Notes: a model not told the origin generated them from the sequence alone. A stretch of DNA of 33,390 nt from Verrucomicrobiia bacterium (GCA_019634625.1 JAHCBA010000054.1:1-33390), one strand, 5' to 3'. Positions 8,921-17,412 are shown, numbered from the stretch's first letter. Numbers and translations are program-made.

Positions 8921-9286
8921 ATGAAGAATTGGGCCGTTGCCTTCCACCTCTTTGCGGCGGCCAATGGAAACCGCTTTCCCGCATCCCTCGAGGAAGCTGC
9001 TCCCCATCTGCCCGAAGGCTCCATGGACGGAATCCTTGGTGCATTTGATCCGGACCGGTTCGAGGTCGTCTATCGCGGTGCCGCGCATGCCATCGCCGAC
9101 CCCGCCCGCGCCATCCTGATCCGGGAGAAGGACCCCTTCCATCGTCCAGCCGCCGACACAACGCCCGAAGGCTATTACAAGACCTACGCCTTCGCTGACG
9201 GCCACACGGAAATCAAGCGCTTCGATCGGCCTGCCGACTTCGAGGCCTGGGAGCGCGACCGGATGGCCTTCACAGACTCGCCGTGA
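8921..9286 (+). CDS. Small prepilin-like (H-X9-DG type) protein, probably truncated
   Basis: 121 residues from the ATG at 8921. The opening MKNWAVAFHLFAAANGNRFPASLEEAAPHL resembles the segment 'NLKQLGLAFHMYAxDNxxxFP' that follows the N-terminal helix in type II secretion/prepilin-like proteins of Verrucomicrobiota and Planctomycetota. The end (YAFADGHTEIKRFDRP) resembles their 'FADGHVE' C-terminal motif. The methylation motif and hydrophobic helix that should precede it are absent: upstream codons read CPRDVRLN and then dissolve into the intergenic region. It may therefore be a decayed or N-terminally deleted prepilin-like gene, or a soluble derivative. No good ribosome-binding site precedes the ATG. 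The surrounding genes are on the opposite strand. Confidence 0.55.
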   Translation: MKNWAVAFHLFAAANGNRFPASLEEAAPHLPEGSMDGILGAFDPDRFEVVYRGAAHAIADPARAILIREKDPFHRPAADTTPEGYYKTYAFADGHTEIKRFDRPADFEAWERDRMAFTDSP

Positions 9287-9369
9287 TGCGCCCCGTCGCC
9301 GCCCTCCATCATCGCCCCCCGCCCATTCGCCGCTCCCGGTGTGGCGGCAAATCGCCGCATCCGCCTCCC

Positions 9370-11175
9370 TCAAAGCTCCTCGGCCCCGCCGTCCCCCGCC
9401 TCTTCCATCCCCCGGCTCACCGCGCCCGCCAGGTGCGGACGCAGCAGTTCGCGCTCTTCAGGGTGCAGCCGCGCCAGCGGCACCCGGGGTAGAAGCCGCG
9501 CCACCGAGGACGACCGCCCGTTGGCCCCCAGCGTGGCCACCACCACCGCCCGCGCCGACGGAGGCAGATCCCTCCAGACCACCATCTGTCCCTCGATCAG
9601 GGCACCCGCCCGCTCCGGTTCGCCCCGGCGCAGATGCCCGAGCGCCAGTGCCACCCGCCGCTGGAAATCCCGCGGACGCGCCTGGTGCAGCCCCTCGATC
9701 GTCGCAAACGCCCGGTCCACATCCTCCTCCAGCAACAGGTCGTAATAGGCCACCTGCAGCCGGGCCGACTCGTCGTCCGGCCGCAGGGCCGCCAGCTTCC
9801 GCGCGTAATCCCGGGCCGCCCAGGTCTCGCCCTCCGCCGCCGCGGTCCGCAGCAGCGACCGGTACGCAGCCTCCGCTTCCCGGGGATGCCGGCTCAGAAT
9901 CCGGTTCGCTTCCGTCGCGATCTCCGTGCGCCGATGCCGCAAGGCAAACTCCGCCACCGCCCGCATCTGCCGCGGCTGCCGCCGGGTCAGCGTCAGCAGG
10001 TTGCGCAGATGCCCGTCCACCGCCGCGTCGTCGTTCAATCGTGCCGCCGCCGCACACCTCAGAAACTCGAGCGCAACCGCTTCGCCCGGAACACCATCCG
10101 CCCGGATGAAATCGTACGCCGCCCGGTCCTGTCCCACCCCCACCAACGCCTCGTAACGCAATTGCGTCAGGCGTGGATGCGTCCGCGCCACGTCCGGCAA
10201 CACCAGCCCCAGCGTCCGCGCAAACTGTTCCTGCCGGTTCAGCCAGTGCGCCGCCGCCGCCATCGCCTCCGGCGAACTGCGCCCAATCCGCTCCACCACC
10301 TCGTCCGCAATCCGCACCCGCATCGAGGGATCCAATGACACCACGGCCTCCAGCCGGAGCAGTTCCTCGTCCACCGTCCGCGACGCCTTGGCCCGCAACA
10401 GCGCCTCCGCCTTTTCGCGGTCGGACCGCGGCGTCCCGGGGGCCCTGACGATCGTGGCCAGGGCCCGAATCTGCAGCGGCCCCTCCGCCTCAGCGTAGGG
10501 CCACAGGACCGACATGGCCTCCTCGCGGTCCACCTCCCGCGGACTCGTGCTCAGGAAGGTGGCGAGCGCCAGCGCGTTGGTCGGGTTGTTCGGCTCGACC
10601 TTAAGGCACTCCCTCGCCAGCCGGATGGCCTCCGTCGGTTGCTGCTGCAACGCCCGGTATTGCGCCCCCAACAGAAGCGTACGCGCCGTCGGCCGCGGCG
10701 ACGAAAGCAGTTCCTCGATCAAGGCACCCGCCAACCCCGCATCCCCCAGCCCGAACGCCACCGCCGCATACTGCTCCCGGTCCGACGCCTTCGCCTTCCC
10801 CGTCGCCAGCAACTGTTCGTAATACGTCAGCGCCCCCTCCGACCCGAACCGCCCATGAAGCTCCGCCGCGTGGCGCAACACCGTCGGGTGCGTGGGCGCC
10901 AGTTGCAGCGCCGACCGCGTCCGCTCCAGGGCCCGCGTCCATTCCTCCTGTTGAATGAAGGTCTCCGACTCGGCCAGAAATCGCTCGGCCCGCACCGCCT
11001 TCACCCAACGCCATGCAGGACGCGCCGACAGCCAGCCCCCGACCAGCAGGGCCGCCACCATTCCAAGAATGATCCAGCGCCACCGACGCCGGCCCCGGGA
11101 CCGGCCACCTCGCCCCGGTCCCCTGCCCCCCGCCGGCTGACCTCCCTCCGAAGATGCCGTCCGCTCCGTCTTCAC
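9370..11175 (-). CDS. Membrane-anchored tetratricopeptide repeat protein
   Basis: About 601 residues. An Arg/Gly-rich cytoplasmic tail (GRGPGRGGRSRGRRRWRW) precedes a single transmembrane helix (~33-52, IILGMVAALLVGGWLSA). The rest is alpha-helical with TPR-like units, e.g. FIQQEEWTRALERTRSALQLAPTHPTVLRHAAEL, PTEAIRLARECLKVEPNNPTNALALATFL and YARKLAALRPDDESARLQVAYYDLLL. It is probably a periplasmic scaffold for protein-protein contacts; the partner is unknown. The open frame extends to a TTG at 11211, but I prefer the GTG at 11175, which has a GGAGGG just upstream, although its spacing is short. It is transcribed divergently from the 11438 gene, with a 75-bp inverted-repeat element in the shared upstream region. 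Confidence 0.8.
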   Translation of the reverse strand: MKTERTASSEGGQPAGGRGPGRGGRSRGRRRWRWIILGMVAALLVGGWLSARPAWRWVKAVRAERFLAESETFIQQEEWTRALERTRSALQLAPTHPTVLRHAAELHGRFGSEGALTYYEQLLATGKAKASDREQYAAVAFGLGDAGLAGALIEELLSSPRPTARTLLLGAQYRALQQQPTEAIRLARECLKVEPNNPTNALALATFLSTSPREVDREEAMSVLWPYAEAEGPLQIRALATIVRAPGTPRSDREKAEALLRAKASRTVDEELLRLEAVVSLDPSMRVRIADEVVERIGRSSPEAMAAAAHWLNRQEQFARTLGLVLPDVARTHPRLTQLRYEALVGVGQDRAAYDFIRADGVPGEAVALEFLRCAAAARLNDDAAVDGHLRNLLTLTRRQPRQMRAVAEFALRHRRTEIATEANRILSRHPREAEAAYRSLLRTAAAEGETWAARDYARKLAALRPDDESARLQVAYYDLLLEEDVDRAFATIEGLHQARPRDFQRRVALALGHLRRGEPERAGALIEGQMVVWRDLPPSARAVVVATLGANGRSSSVARLLPRVPLARLHPEERELLRPHLAGAVSRGMEEAGDGGAEEL

Positions 11176-11249
11176 CCCTCCACCCAACCAGATCCCCCAC
11201 CGTCCAGTCAAAGACGGAGCGCCTCAGGTTCCCAACCCTGCTTCACCTC

Positions 11250-11372
11250 TCGGAGGGACGAGCTCCGCGAGTCCTCATTCCATCGCACCACTCCGTTGCG
11301 GCCTCGTGGAACTCGGCCCTCCGAGGCGAGGCTTCGCTGAGTTCGCACCACACCCCACAACTCCGGGATGCA
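11250..11372. repeat. Dispersed inverted-repeat element, copy 1
   Basis: The core 11250-11324 (75 bp) has imperfect 22-bp terminal inverted repeats: the left end begins TCGGAGGGACGAGCTCC, and the reverse complement of the right end begins TCGGAGGGCCGAGTTCC (19 of 22 positions match). A degenerate further arm and a tail ending GGGATGCA extend to 11372. The same element occurs inverted at 17413 and in this orientation at 28191. It lies between two divergent genes. In translation it yields the spurious peptide RRDELRESSFH. Confidence 0.8.
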
Positions 11373-11437
11373 TGAAATGAACTCTTCCGCATCCCTCGGC
11401 GATTGACCTTCCCCCGCGTCGCAACCCACATTCCAGT

Positions 11438-13093
11438 ATGATCCGTCGAAGCCGGCTGCCGTTCGCCTTCGTGCTCGCCCTGCTCCTTGGCGTGGCGGGT
11501 TTCCTGGCCTTCCATCATGGGCAAGGCAGACTCCAACTGGCCTCGGCACTCTCGGAACTGCAGAGCCGTGGCGTGACCTTCGAGGTCGATCCGACGCCGC
11601 CCGCACCTTCGCCCGCCTCCGACACGGCCCTCCCCGATCTCCTGACCGCAGCCGAGTCGTTGGGTGCCACCCGCCTGCAGGTTCCCATGGTACCGTCCAT
11701 CGCCCCGGGCCGCATCGTGCCGGCCACGCGGGTGGAGCGTTGGGGTCATCCCGGAAGTCAGACCCATTCCTGGGAGGATATCGCCCGATGGGCGCAGACC
11801 CACGCCGGGGCCCTCCAATCGCTCCGTGACACCCTCAACGCCCCTCGCCGTCCGTCCGTCGAGGATCCCCTCGACCCTGGGCCCAAGCTCCTGACCAGAC
11901 TGTCCGCCTCCAAGAGCGCGGCTCTCGCCCTGGGAATGGCCTCCCTGGAGGCGGCTCGTCGAGGAGACTTCGAGACCGCCGTCTCGGATCTCGAATCCAT
12001 GGCCCGAATCGAACGGGACCTCGCCGATGCGCCCTTCCTTATCGCCCAACTGGTCCACCTCTCGGTGGCCGGTACCGCCGCCAGCCGGGCCGCCTCCGTG
12101 CTGCACGCCGGGGATTGGACCGAGCCGCAACTCGCCCGGCTCCAGGCGGCGCTTCCCTCCTCCGATGCGCCCGAGGGCGCCCTCCTGGGCCTGCACGGGG
12201 ATGCCACTTCCATGGTCCGTGCCCTGCACCGCCTGCGCCAATGGAACCCCGGTGAACCCTCGCCCTACGCCGCGTTGGACTTCGGTACCCGGACCCACAC
12301 CCTCCACCTCGATGGCAACACCGAGCCTCCGCGCGAACCCACCCTGTTCCAGCGGGCCGTGGGACGCCTGGTGCTGGGTTCGGTCCGGATGGCCGACCGT
12401 ATCCGTCGCATCGGCTGGCACGATCAAGCCTTCGCGCGTTTCCTCCTGGACCTGGAACCGGTCATCCTGTCCCGACAGGAAATCCTCAGGGAAGGCTCGG
12501 CGAATCGCCTCAAGGAATGGACCGCCGACCGTTCGACCGACGCCCCCGCCGCCCCATGGCGCCGTTTCTATTCCGCGCATGTCCTCCCCGGATTCGTCGA
12601 GTCGCTCGACAAGACCGTCGCGAAAGTCCTGCAGGCACAAACCCAACGCTCCCTCCTGGAAACCCGCATCGCCCTGGAACGGTTCGACCGCCGCCATGCC
12701 CGTCTCCCCGACACCCTCGCGGAACTCGTACCGGACTTCCTCGCATCCGTGCCGATCGACAGAATGGATGGTCAACCCATCCGGTACCGCCGGGACACAG
12801 GTTCCGGATTCACCCTTTGGAGCGTCGGCGAGAATGGCATCGACCACGGAGGCGACGCGACCTGGGATGATCCGAACCCCGGAACCCGCCAATGGTGGCT
12901 CGCCCGCGATGGCGTCTGGCCTGAACCCGCCGACGAGAATGCAATGGCCGACTGGCATCGCGCCGAGGCCGAGCGTCGGACCAGGGCCCGTGTCCCGTTC
13001 CAGATGGACGAGGAAACCATGCGCCGCTACGGCCTGCGGGCTCCCGACGGGACCCCCGCTCCGGAATCCCCGGTCCCTACGCCCACCCAGTGA
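11438..13093 (+). CDS. Exported/membrane-anchored protein of unknown function
   Basis: 551 residues. MIRRSRLPFAFVLALLLGVAGFLAFHHG is an N-terminal signal anchor. The body is mostly helical with no motif I can assign. Near the C-terminus, LPDTLAELVPDFLASVPIDRMDGQPIRYRR and FTLWSVGENGIDHGGD (~residues 425-475) match a pattern recurring in Planctomycetota/Verrucomicrobiota exported proteins ('YP.tL.eLvP.yl..vP.DP..G.plrYr...gf.lYSvG.dg.DdGG'), often associated with type II secretion pseudopilin-like proteins. This supports an envelope location, not a specific activity. The gene is monocistronic, and eight bases after its stop the 145-bp tandem array begins. Confidence 0.75.
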   Translation: MIRRSRLPFAFVLALLLGVAGFLAFHHGQGRLQLASALSELQSRGVTFEVDPTPPAPSPASDTALPDLLTAAESLGATRLQVPMVPSIAPGRIVPATRVERWGHPGSQTHSWEDIARWAQTHAGALQSLRDTLNAPRRPSVEDPLDPGPKLLTRLSASKSAALALGMASLEAARRGDFETAVSDLESMARIERDLADAPFLIAQLVHLSVAGTAASRAASVLHAGDWTEPQLARLQAALPSSDAPEGALLGLHGDATSMVRALHRLRQWNPGEPSPYAALDFGTRTHTLHLDGNTEPPREPTLFQRAVGRLVLGSVRMADRIRRIGWHDQAFARFLLDLEPVILSRQEILREGSANRLKEWTADRSTDAPAAPWRRFYSAHVLPGFVESLDKTVAKVLQAQTQRSLLETRIALERFDRRHARLPDTLAELVPDFLASVPIDRMDGQPIRYRRDTGSGFTLWSVGENGIDHGGDATWDDPNPGTRQWWLARDGVWPEPADENAMADWHRAEAERRTRARVPFQMDEETMRRYGLRAPDGTPAPESPVPTPTQ

Positions 13094-13100
13094 TCCGGAT

Positions 13101-13816
13101 CGGCCTGTTCAGCCAATCCCCGGGAATGCACCCACCCACCCTCGCCCACCAATGACCGCGTTCCGTTCCCACACCGGCACCCTCCTTCCCATCGCCCTAA
13201 TCTCCGTGCATATGCACGCCGTTTACGCTCATTTCCCTCTCGCCCCGGCCTGCTCAGCCAATCCCCGGGAATGCACCCACCCACCCTCGCCCACCACTGA
13301 CCGCGTTCCGTTCCCACACCGGCACCCTCCTTCCCATCGCCCCAATCTCCGTGCATATGCACGGCGTTTGCGCTCATTTCCCTCTCGCCCCGGCCTGCTC
13401 AGCCAATCCCCGGGAATGCACCCACCCACCCTCGCCCACCACTGACCGCTTTCCGTTCCCACACCGGCACCCTCCATCCCATCGCCCCAATCTCCGTGCA
13501 TATGCACGCTGTTTACGCTCATTTCCCTCTCGCCCCGGCCTGCTCGGCCAATCCCCGGGAACGCACCCACCCACCCTCGCCCACCACTGACCGCTTTCCG
13601 TTCCCACACCGGCACCCTCCATCCCATCGCCCTAATCTCCGTGCATATGCACGCCGTTTACGCTCATTTTCCTCTCGCCCCGGCCTGCTCAGCCAATCCC
13701 CGGGAATGCACCCACCCACCCTCGCCGCCCCACCGACCGCGTTCCTTTCCCACACCGGCACCCTCCATCCCATCGCCCCAATCTCCGTGCATATGCACGG
13801 CGTTTACGGTCATTTG
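13101..13816. repeat. 145-bp tandem repeat array, five units, with a palindromic core
   Basis: Units begin CGGCCTG(C/T)TC at 13101, 13246, 13391, 13536 and 13681; the period is exactly 145 bp, with one extra base in the last unit, and similarity fades after about 13816. Units differ by only a few substitutions. Each holds the 12-bp palindrome GTGCATATGCAC at 13206, 13351, 13496, 13641 and 13787; in units 2 and 5 it extends to the 16-bp perfect palindrome CCGTGCATATGCACGG. Because 145 is not a multiple of three, the array cannot encode an in-frame repeat protein; the Pro/His-rich ORFs crossing it are artefacts. It fills nearly the whole gap between two convergent genes (stops at 13093 and 13848). 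The same core occurs at 21149 and 33239. Confidence 0.95.
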
Positions 13817-13847
13817 TCGAGCGTGCCACACCGGCTTCGGCTTCCCG

Positions 13848-14924
13848 TCAATCCGCCAACCACTTGTCCCGCTGCGCCGCCACAAAGGCGTCATCGGGCA
13901 GTTCCGGGTACAGCCTTCGAATCCGTTCGATCTCCTCCGCCTGCCCCGCAGACAGCGTCTCCTTCGGATCGAGGCAGCGCGTGCCCGCCATCAGTCCCTG
14001 CCCCGACAGCACCTGATGAATCCCCGCAATGCACCCGGCATACCCGTTCGCGGCATCGAACAGCGCGGCATTCGCCTCGGTGACGCGCGCCGACAACCTC
14101 AACAGGTCCGCCGGCACCGCCCCCGCCTGCCTCGCCTCCCTGCACGCCCGCCAGAACGCCACCGCCTGCCGCGTCCAGCAGGCCCAGTGCCCCAGCAACC
14201 CTCCCGCAAACGCCAATCGCACCCGGCCTGCATCCGTCCCGATCTCGTACCCGGTCAACAGGTCCGCCCCGATGGTGTCGTCGTTGCCGGTGTACAAGGC
14301 GATCTCCCCCGCCCGACCCGATTCCGCAACGGCCCGCAACACGTCCAGCGTCCGGTACCGATCGAAGGGCGCGACCTTGATGGCGACGACCTTCGCAATG
14401 GCCACGAACCGGCGCCAGAACGACAACGTCAGGACCCTCCCCCCCACCGAGGGCTGCAGGTAGAAACCGAATACCGGAATCGCCTCGGCCACCTCCTCGG
14501 CGTGCCGGATCAACGCATCGTCATCCGCGTCCCGCCAGGCCGAGAATGACACCAATCCGGCGTCATACCCCAACCGGCTCGCCAGCGTCGCCTCCCGCAC
14601 GGCCTGCTCGGTCCGTCCGCAGATTCCCGCCACCCGCACGGTCCGTGTGCCGGCCGCCCGGTCACAGGCGGACACCGTCTCAGCCGCCAGTTCCAGAACC
14701 GGCTCCAGCAACCCGTGCTCCGCGTCGCGAATGGCGAACTGCGTCGTGTGAACGCCCACCGCCACCCCGCCCGCCCCCGCCGCATGATAGTACCGCGTCA
14801 GCGCCCGCTGGTGTCGCACATCGAACCGCCCTTCCCCGGTCAGTGCCAGCGGATGCGCGGGGATGACCATTCCCTCCAGCAACCGCTGACGCGTCTCCTC
14901 CACGCTGCTGACCGCGGCGTTCAT
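13848..14924 (-). CDS. Dihydrodipicolinate synthase / N-acetylneuraminate lyase family aldolase
   Basis: 358-residue class I Schiff-base aldolase/lyase of the DapA/NAL TIM-barrel superfamily. Catalytic residues are visible: Y155 in PVFGFYLQP and the Schiff-base lysine K183 in VVAIKVAPFDR, 28 residues apart exactly as Y133 and K161 in E. coli DapA. The substrate-carboxylate loop reads GVHTTQF (T60/T61) instead of GTTGE. It is longer than true DapA (~292 residues) with an extended C-terminus, and it is not in a lysine operon, so it is more likely a sugar-acid or 2-keto-acid aldolase or dehydratase than a lysine enzyme. It starts 3 bp after the stop of an SDR gene, so the two are surely co-transcribed and may act on one pathway. 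Confidence 0.87.
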   Translation of the reverse strand: MNAAVSSVEETRQRLLEGMVIPAHPLALTGEGRFDVRHQRALTRYYHAAGAGGVAVGVHTTQFAIRDAEHGLLEPVLELAAETVSACDRAAGTRTVRVAGICGRTEQAVREATLASRLGYDAGLVSFSAWRDADDDALIRHAEEVAEAIPVFGFYLQPSVGGRVLTLSFWRRFVAIAKVVAIKVAPFDRYRTLDVLRAVAESGRAGEIALYTGNDDTIGADLLTGYEIGTDAGRVRLAFAGGLLGHWACWTRQAVAFWRACREARQAGAVPADLLRLSARVTEANAALFDAANGYAGCIAGIHQVLSGQGLMAGTRCLDPKETLSAGQAEEIERIRRLYPELPDDAFVAAQRDKWLAD

Positions 14925-14927
14925 TCC

Positions 14928-15974
14928 CTAGTAACGACCGTCCCGCACCTCGAAATGGGTCGGCTTCCCGATCTGCCGTCCTCCCCGCCGAACCCACTCC
15001 GCAATCCATGAAAGCACCGTCTCCACCGGAGTCGCCGGCTCACCGAACCGCGCCGCCAACCGGGAGGCATTCGAGAGAAGCGCGTCATCCGCCTCCGTTC
15101 CATGAAAGGTCGCCGGGCGCTCGAAGGCGTCGGCGAACCATCCGGCAATCCGCCGCACCGAAAGCGCCTGGGGATGGGTCAGGTTCCAGACCGTGGGCGG
15201 CACTTCGGCCAGCGGAAACGCCCGCAGCATCCAGTCATTGCCGTCCCCCTGCCAGATCCAGTTGATCCACCCGTTCGCCAGTTCAATGGGCTCTCCGTCC
15301 CAGACCCGCCGGGCAATGTCCACCAGGACCCCGTACCGCAATTCCACCGCAAAACTCAACCGCAGCAGCGTTGCCGGCGTCCCCTGCCGCCGCGCCAGGT
15401 GCTCGACCACCCGCTCACGCGCCACGGCGGCATTGGCGTATTCGCCAATCGGCGTCAGACCGTGATCCTCCGTCGCTCCGCCATCGGCCACCGGGACCCG
15501 GGGATAAACGTTGCCTGTGGACAGCACCACGAGTTGCGCCCGTGGATACCGCTCCACCAGTCGCGCCGTGCCCAGGGCGTTCACCGCCCACGTCAGGGAA
15601 GGGTCCCGGTCCGTGCCAAACTTCAAGCCCAGCAACGACATCACCCGCTCCGCATCCGGCAGCAGCGATTCCGCCCCCGGTTCCAGCAGGTCACACCGAA
15701 CGGTCCGCACCCCCTGCCCCTCCAGCCAGTCGCGCACCGCCGGATCGGAAAACCGGCTTGCCGCCACCACCTCGACCGGTCGCCCCGCCGCCATGCCCGC
15801 CCGCCGGGCCATGACACACAGGCTGGGTCCGATCTTCCCCGCGGCGCCCGCCACCACCAACCGCCCCGTCCATCCCGCCATCTCCGCCACCAGGGCTGGC
15901 GACGGACGCGTCAGCACCTCCAGAAGCTGCTCCTCGGATTCAATGACGCAGGGCGTCGGGGCGGACGATGTCAT
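14928..15974 (-). CDS. NAD-dependent epimerase/dehydratase-like extended SDR
   Basis: 348-residue extended short-chain dehydrogenase from the ATG at 15974; a GTG at 16004 is an alternative start. The Rossmann glycine motif is GAAGKIG at residues 43-49. The catalytic region has Ser152 (STGNVYP) and Tyr179 (GEYANAAVARERVVE), but the lysine expected four residues after the Tyr is Ala183: the motif is YxxxA, not YxxxK. This may mark a subfamily with altered chemistry or a non-catalytic binder. The C-terminal part (INWIWQGDGNDWMLRAFPLAE, NLTHPQALSVRRIAGWFADAF) is substrate-binding. It is upstream of and coupled to the DapA-like lyase, suggesting a sugar-acid or similar catabolic pair. Confidence 0.85.
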   Translation of the reverse strand: MTSSAPTPCVIESEEQLLEVLTRPSPALVAEMAGWTGRLVVAGAAGKIGPSLCVMARRAGMAAGRPVEVVAASRFSDPAVRDWLEGQGVRTVRCDLLEPGAESLLPDAERVMSLLGLKFGTDRDPSLTWAVNALGTARLVERYPRAQLVVLSTGNVYPRVPVADGGATEDHGLTPIGEYANAAVARERVVEHLARRQGTPATLLRLSFAVELRYGVLVDIARRVWDGEPIELANGWINWIWQGDGNDWMLRAFPLAEVPPTVWNLTHPQALSVRRIAGWFADAFERPATFHGTEADDALLSNASRLAARFGEPATPVETVLSWIAEWVRRGGRQIGKPTHFEVRDGRY

Positions 15975-16052
15975 GGCGGACGATACGCGTTGCCGGGTTC
16001 GCACGTTGCGTGCGCGAAGGGCGAAGCCGGGACGCTGCCAGACGTCCGTGGG

Positions 16053-17312
16053 TCAGGACAGCATTTCCTTCACCCGGTAGGCACTCATGGCCAGCAGCGC
16101 GCCGATGGCCAGCAGCGCCACCGCATTCTGCCACGCGCGATTCCGGTGCGGCCCCACCACGCGCGGATCGTTGGCCAGCATCAGCAGCACCACCGCCACC
16201 AGCGGGACGGTCAGGATCGTGGTCTTCTGCGCGATCACGATCCCGCTCAACGCGGACCCCGAGCGCATCAGGTAGAACGCCGCCGCCAATCCCACCGCCA
16301 TCCCCACCGTGGTCCACACCCGCGCCACCCATCCGCTCAAACGGGCCTCCCACCCCATCCCGTCCGCCAGCAGCGCCCCGCCCACCATCGCATTGACCAC
16401 CACCGACGAGAATCCCGCCGCCAGGAATCCCACGCCGAACAGGACCACCGCCGTCGGACCCAGCAGCGGCCGCAATTGATTCGACAGATCCGCGGCGCTG
16501 CCCACCTCGACTCCGCGCAGCACCGTGGCCGCCGTCCACATGATCGTCAGGGACACCGCAAACAGCACCCCGATCCCCACCACCGCCTCCCGCACCCCGA
16601 CCGACAGATCGTCGCGACCCCATCCCTTCTGCCTCGCCAGCGACGCCTGGTACAGGGCGGCGATCACCGAAAACGTCGTCGCCGACAGCCCGATGGCCAG
16701 CCCCGTCAGTTCCCCCGGCCACACGCCCGGCACCAGGCCCCGCAGCAGCTCCATCGGATTGGGCCGCGCCAGGGCAAGATTGAAGAGAAACGCCAGCAGC
16801 ATCACGGCGATCAGGGCCGTCATCGCCTTCTCGAGAAAGCGGTACAGTTGGCGCGCTCCGAACACGAACACCACCCCCGCCCCGCCCACCACCAGCATCC
16901 AGACCGATTCGCCCACCCCCGTCAGCGTGCTCAACGCCGTCGCGCACGCGATGTAGTTCGAGGACTGAAACCCGGCGCACACCACAAAGGCCAGCAGGCC
17001 GATCGTCACCGCCAGCCAGCGCCCGTAATGGCGCCCCACCACGGTGAGGATCGAATCGGCGTTGAGGATCCCGATCCGTGCCGACATCGCCGTGAACACC
17101 ATCATGAACGAGGCCGTGATCACCAGGGCCCATACCATCGACATGCCCACCGCCGCCCCCAGCTTCGAGGTGATGGTGATCGTGCCCGGCCCGACGACCA
17201 CCGCCGCCGTGATCAACCCCGGACCCAGATTGCGCCACAATCGTCCCGCCGACACCGCATGACCCGCATCCGGCGACGGCAGGGAACCCTGGGAGGAATG
17301 GTCGGTCGGCAT
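16053..17312 (-). CDS. Nramp-family transporter lacking the canonical metal-binding motif
   Basis: 419 residues from the ATG at 17312, chosen because GGAGGG lies five bases upstream and because frames further upstream run into a dispersed repeat. About 11 hydrophobic helices in the LeuT fold as in Nramp proteins; TM1 follows RNLGPGLITAAVVV. In canonical Nramp, TM1 carries DPGN, which binds Mn/Fe; here it reads GPGT (41-44) in GPGTITITSKLG. The TM6 region that normally reads MPHNLYLHS reads FSVIAALYQAS (~214-224). Both metal-coordinating elements are therefore replaced, so classical proton-coupled Mn2+/Fe2+ transport is doubtful. It is upstream of the SDR and lyase genes on the same strand (gap ~78 bp), and it may import a metabolite or a different ion for them; this is inference. 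Confidence 0.85.
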   Translation of the reverse strand: MPTDHSSQGSLPSPDAGHAVSAGRLWRNLGPGLITAAVVVGPGTITITSKLGAAVGMSMVWALVITASFMMVFTAMSARIGILNADSILTVVGRHYGRWLAVTIGLLAFVVCAGFQSSNYIACATALSTLTGVGESVWMLVVGGAGVVFVFGARQLYRFLEKAMTALIAVMLLAFLFNLALARPNPMELLRGLVPGVWPGELTGLAIGLSATTFSVIAALYQASLARQKGWGRDDLSVGVREAVVGIGVLFAVSLTIMWTAATVLRGVEVGSAADLSNQLRPLLGPTAVVLFGVGFLAAGFSSVVVNAMVGGALLADGMGWEARLSGWVARVWTTVGMAVGLAAAFYLMRSGSALSGIVIAQKTTILTVPLVAVVLLMLANDPRVVGPHRNRAWQNAVALLAIGALLAMSAYRVKEMLS

Positions 17313-17317
17313 GGAGT

Positions 17318-17323
17318 CCCTCC
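17318..17323 (-). promoter_or_regulatory. Strong Shine-Dalgarno site deciding the Nramp-like start
   Basis: GGAGGG on the minus strand, five bases before the ATG at 17312. Few other genes in this window have such a clear site, so it settles the start and rejects the 65-residue upstream extension, which would be encoded by the repeat at 17413-17521. Confidence 0.7.
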
Positions 17324-17412
17324 ACTCTCCCGTCAATCCCCCATCCGACGCAATCCGGGACCCCGGCCCCAAAGAAACACCCGTCCCTCCCGAATGAAGC
17401 GCAGGTGTGAAT

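Noticed and set aside
13027-13773. Overlapping Pro/His- or Gly/Arg-rich ORFs across 13.1-13.8 kb on both strands (MHMHAVYAHFPLAP and similar)
   Set aside because: They arise from the 145-bp array, whose period is not a multiple of three, so each frame restarts in successive units; no ribosome-binding site or family match.
13101-13816. CRISPR array
   Set aside because: The whole 145-bp unit is repeated; there are no short repeats with unique spacers and no cas genes.
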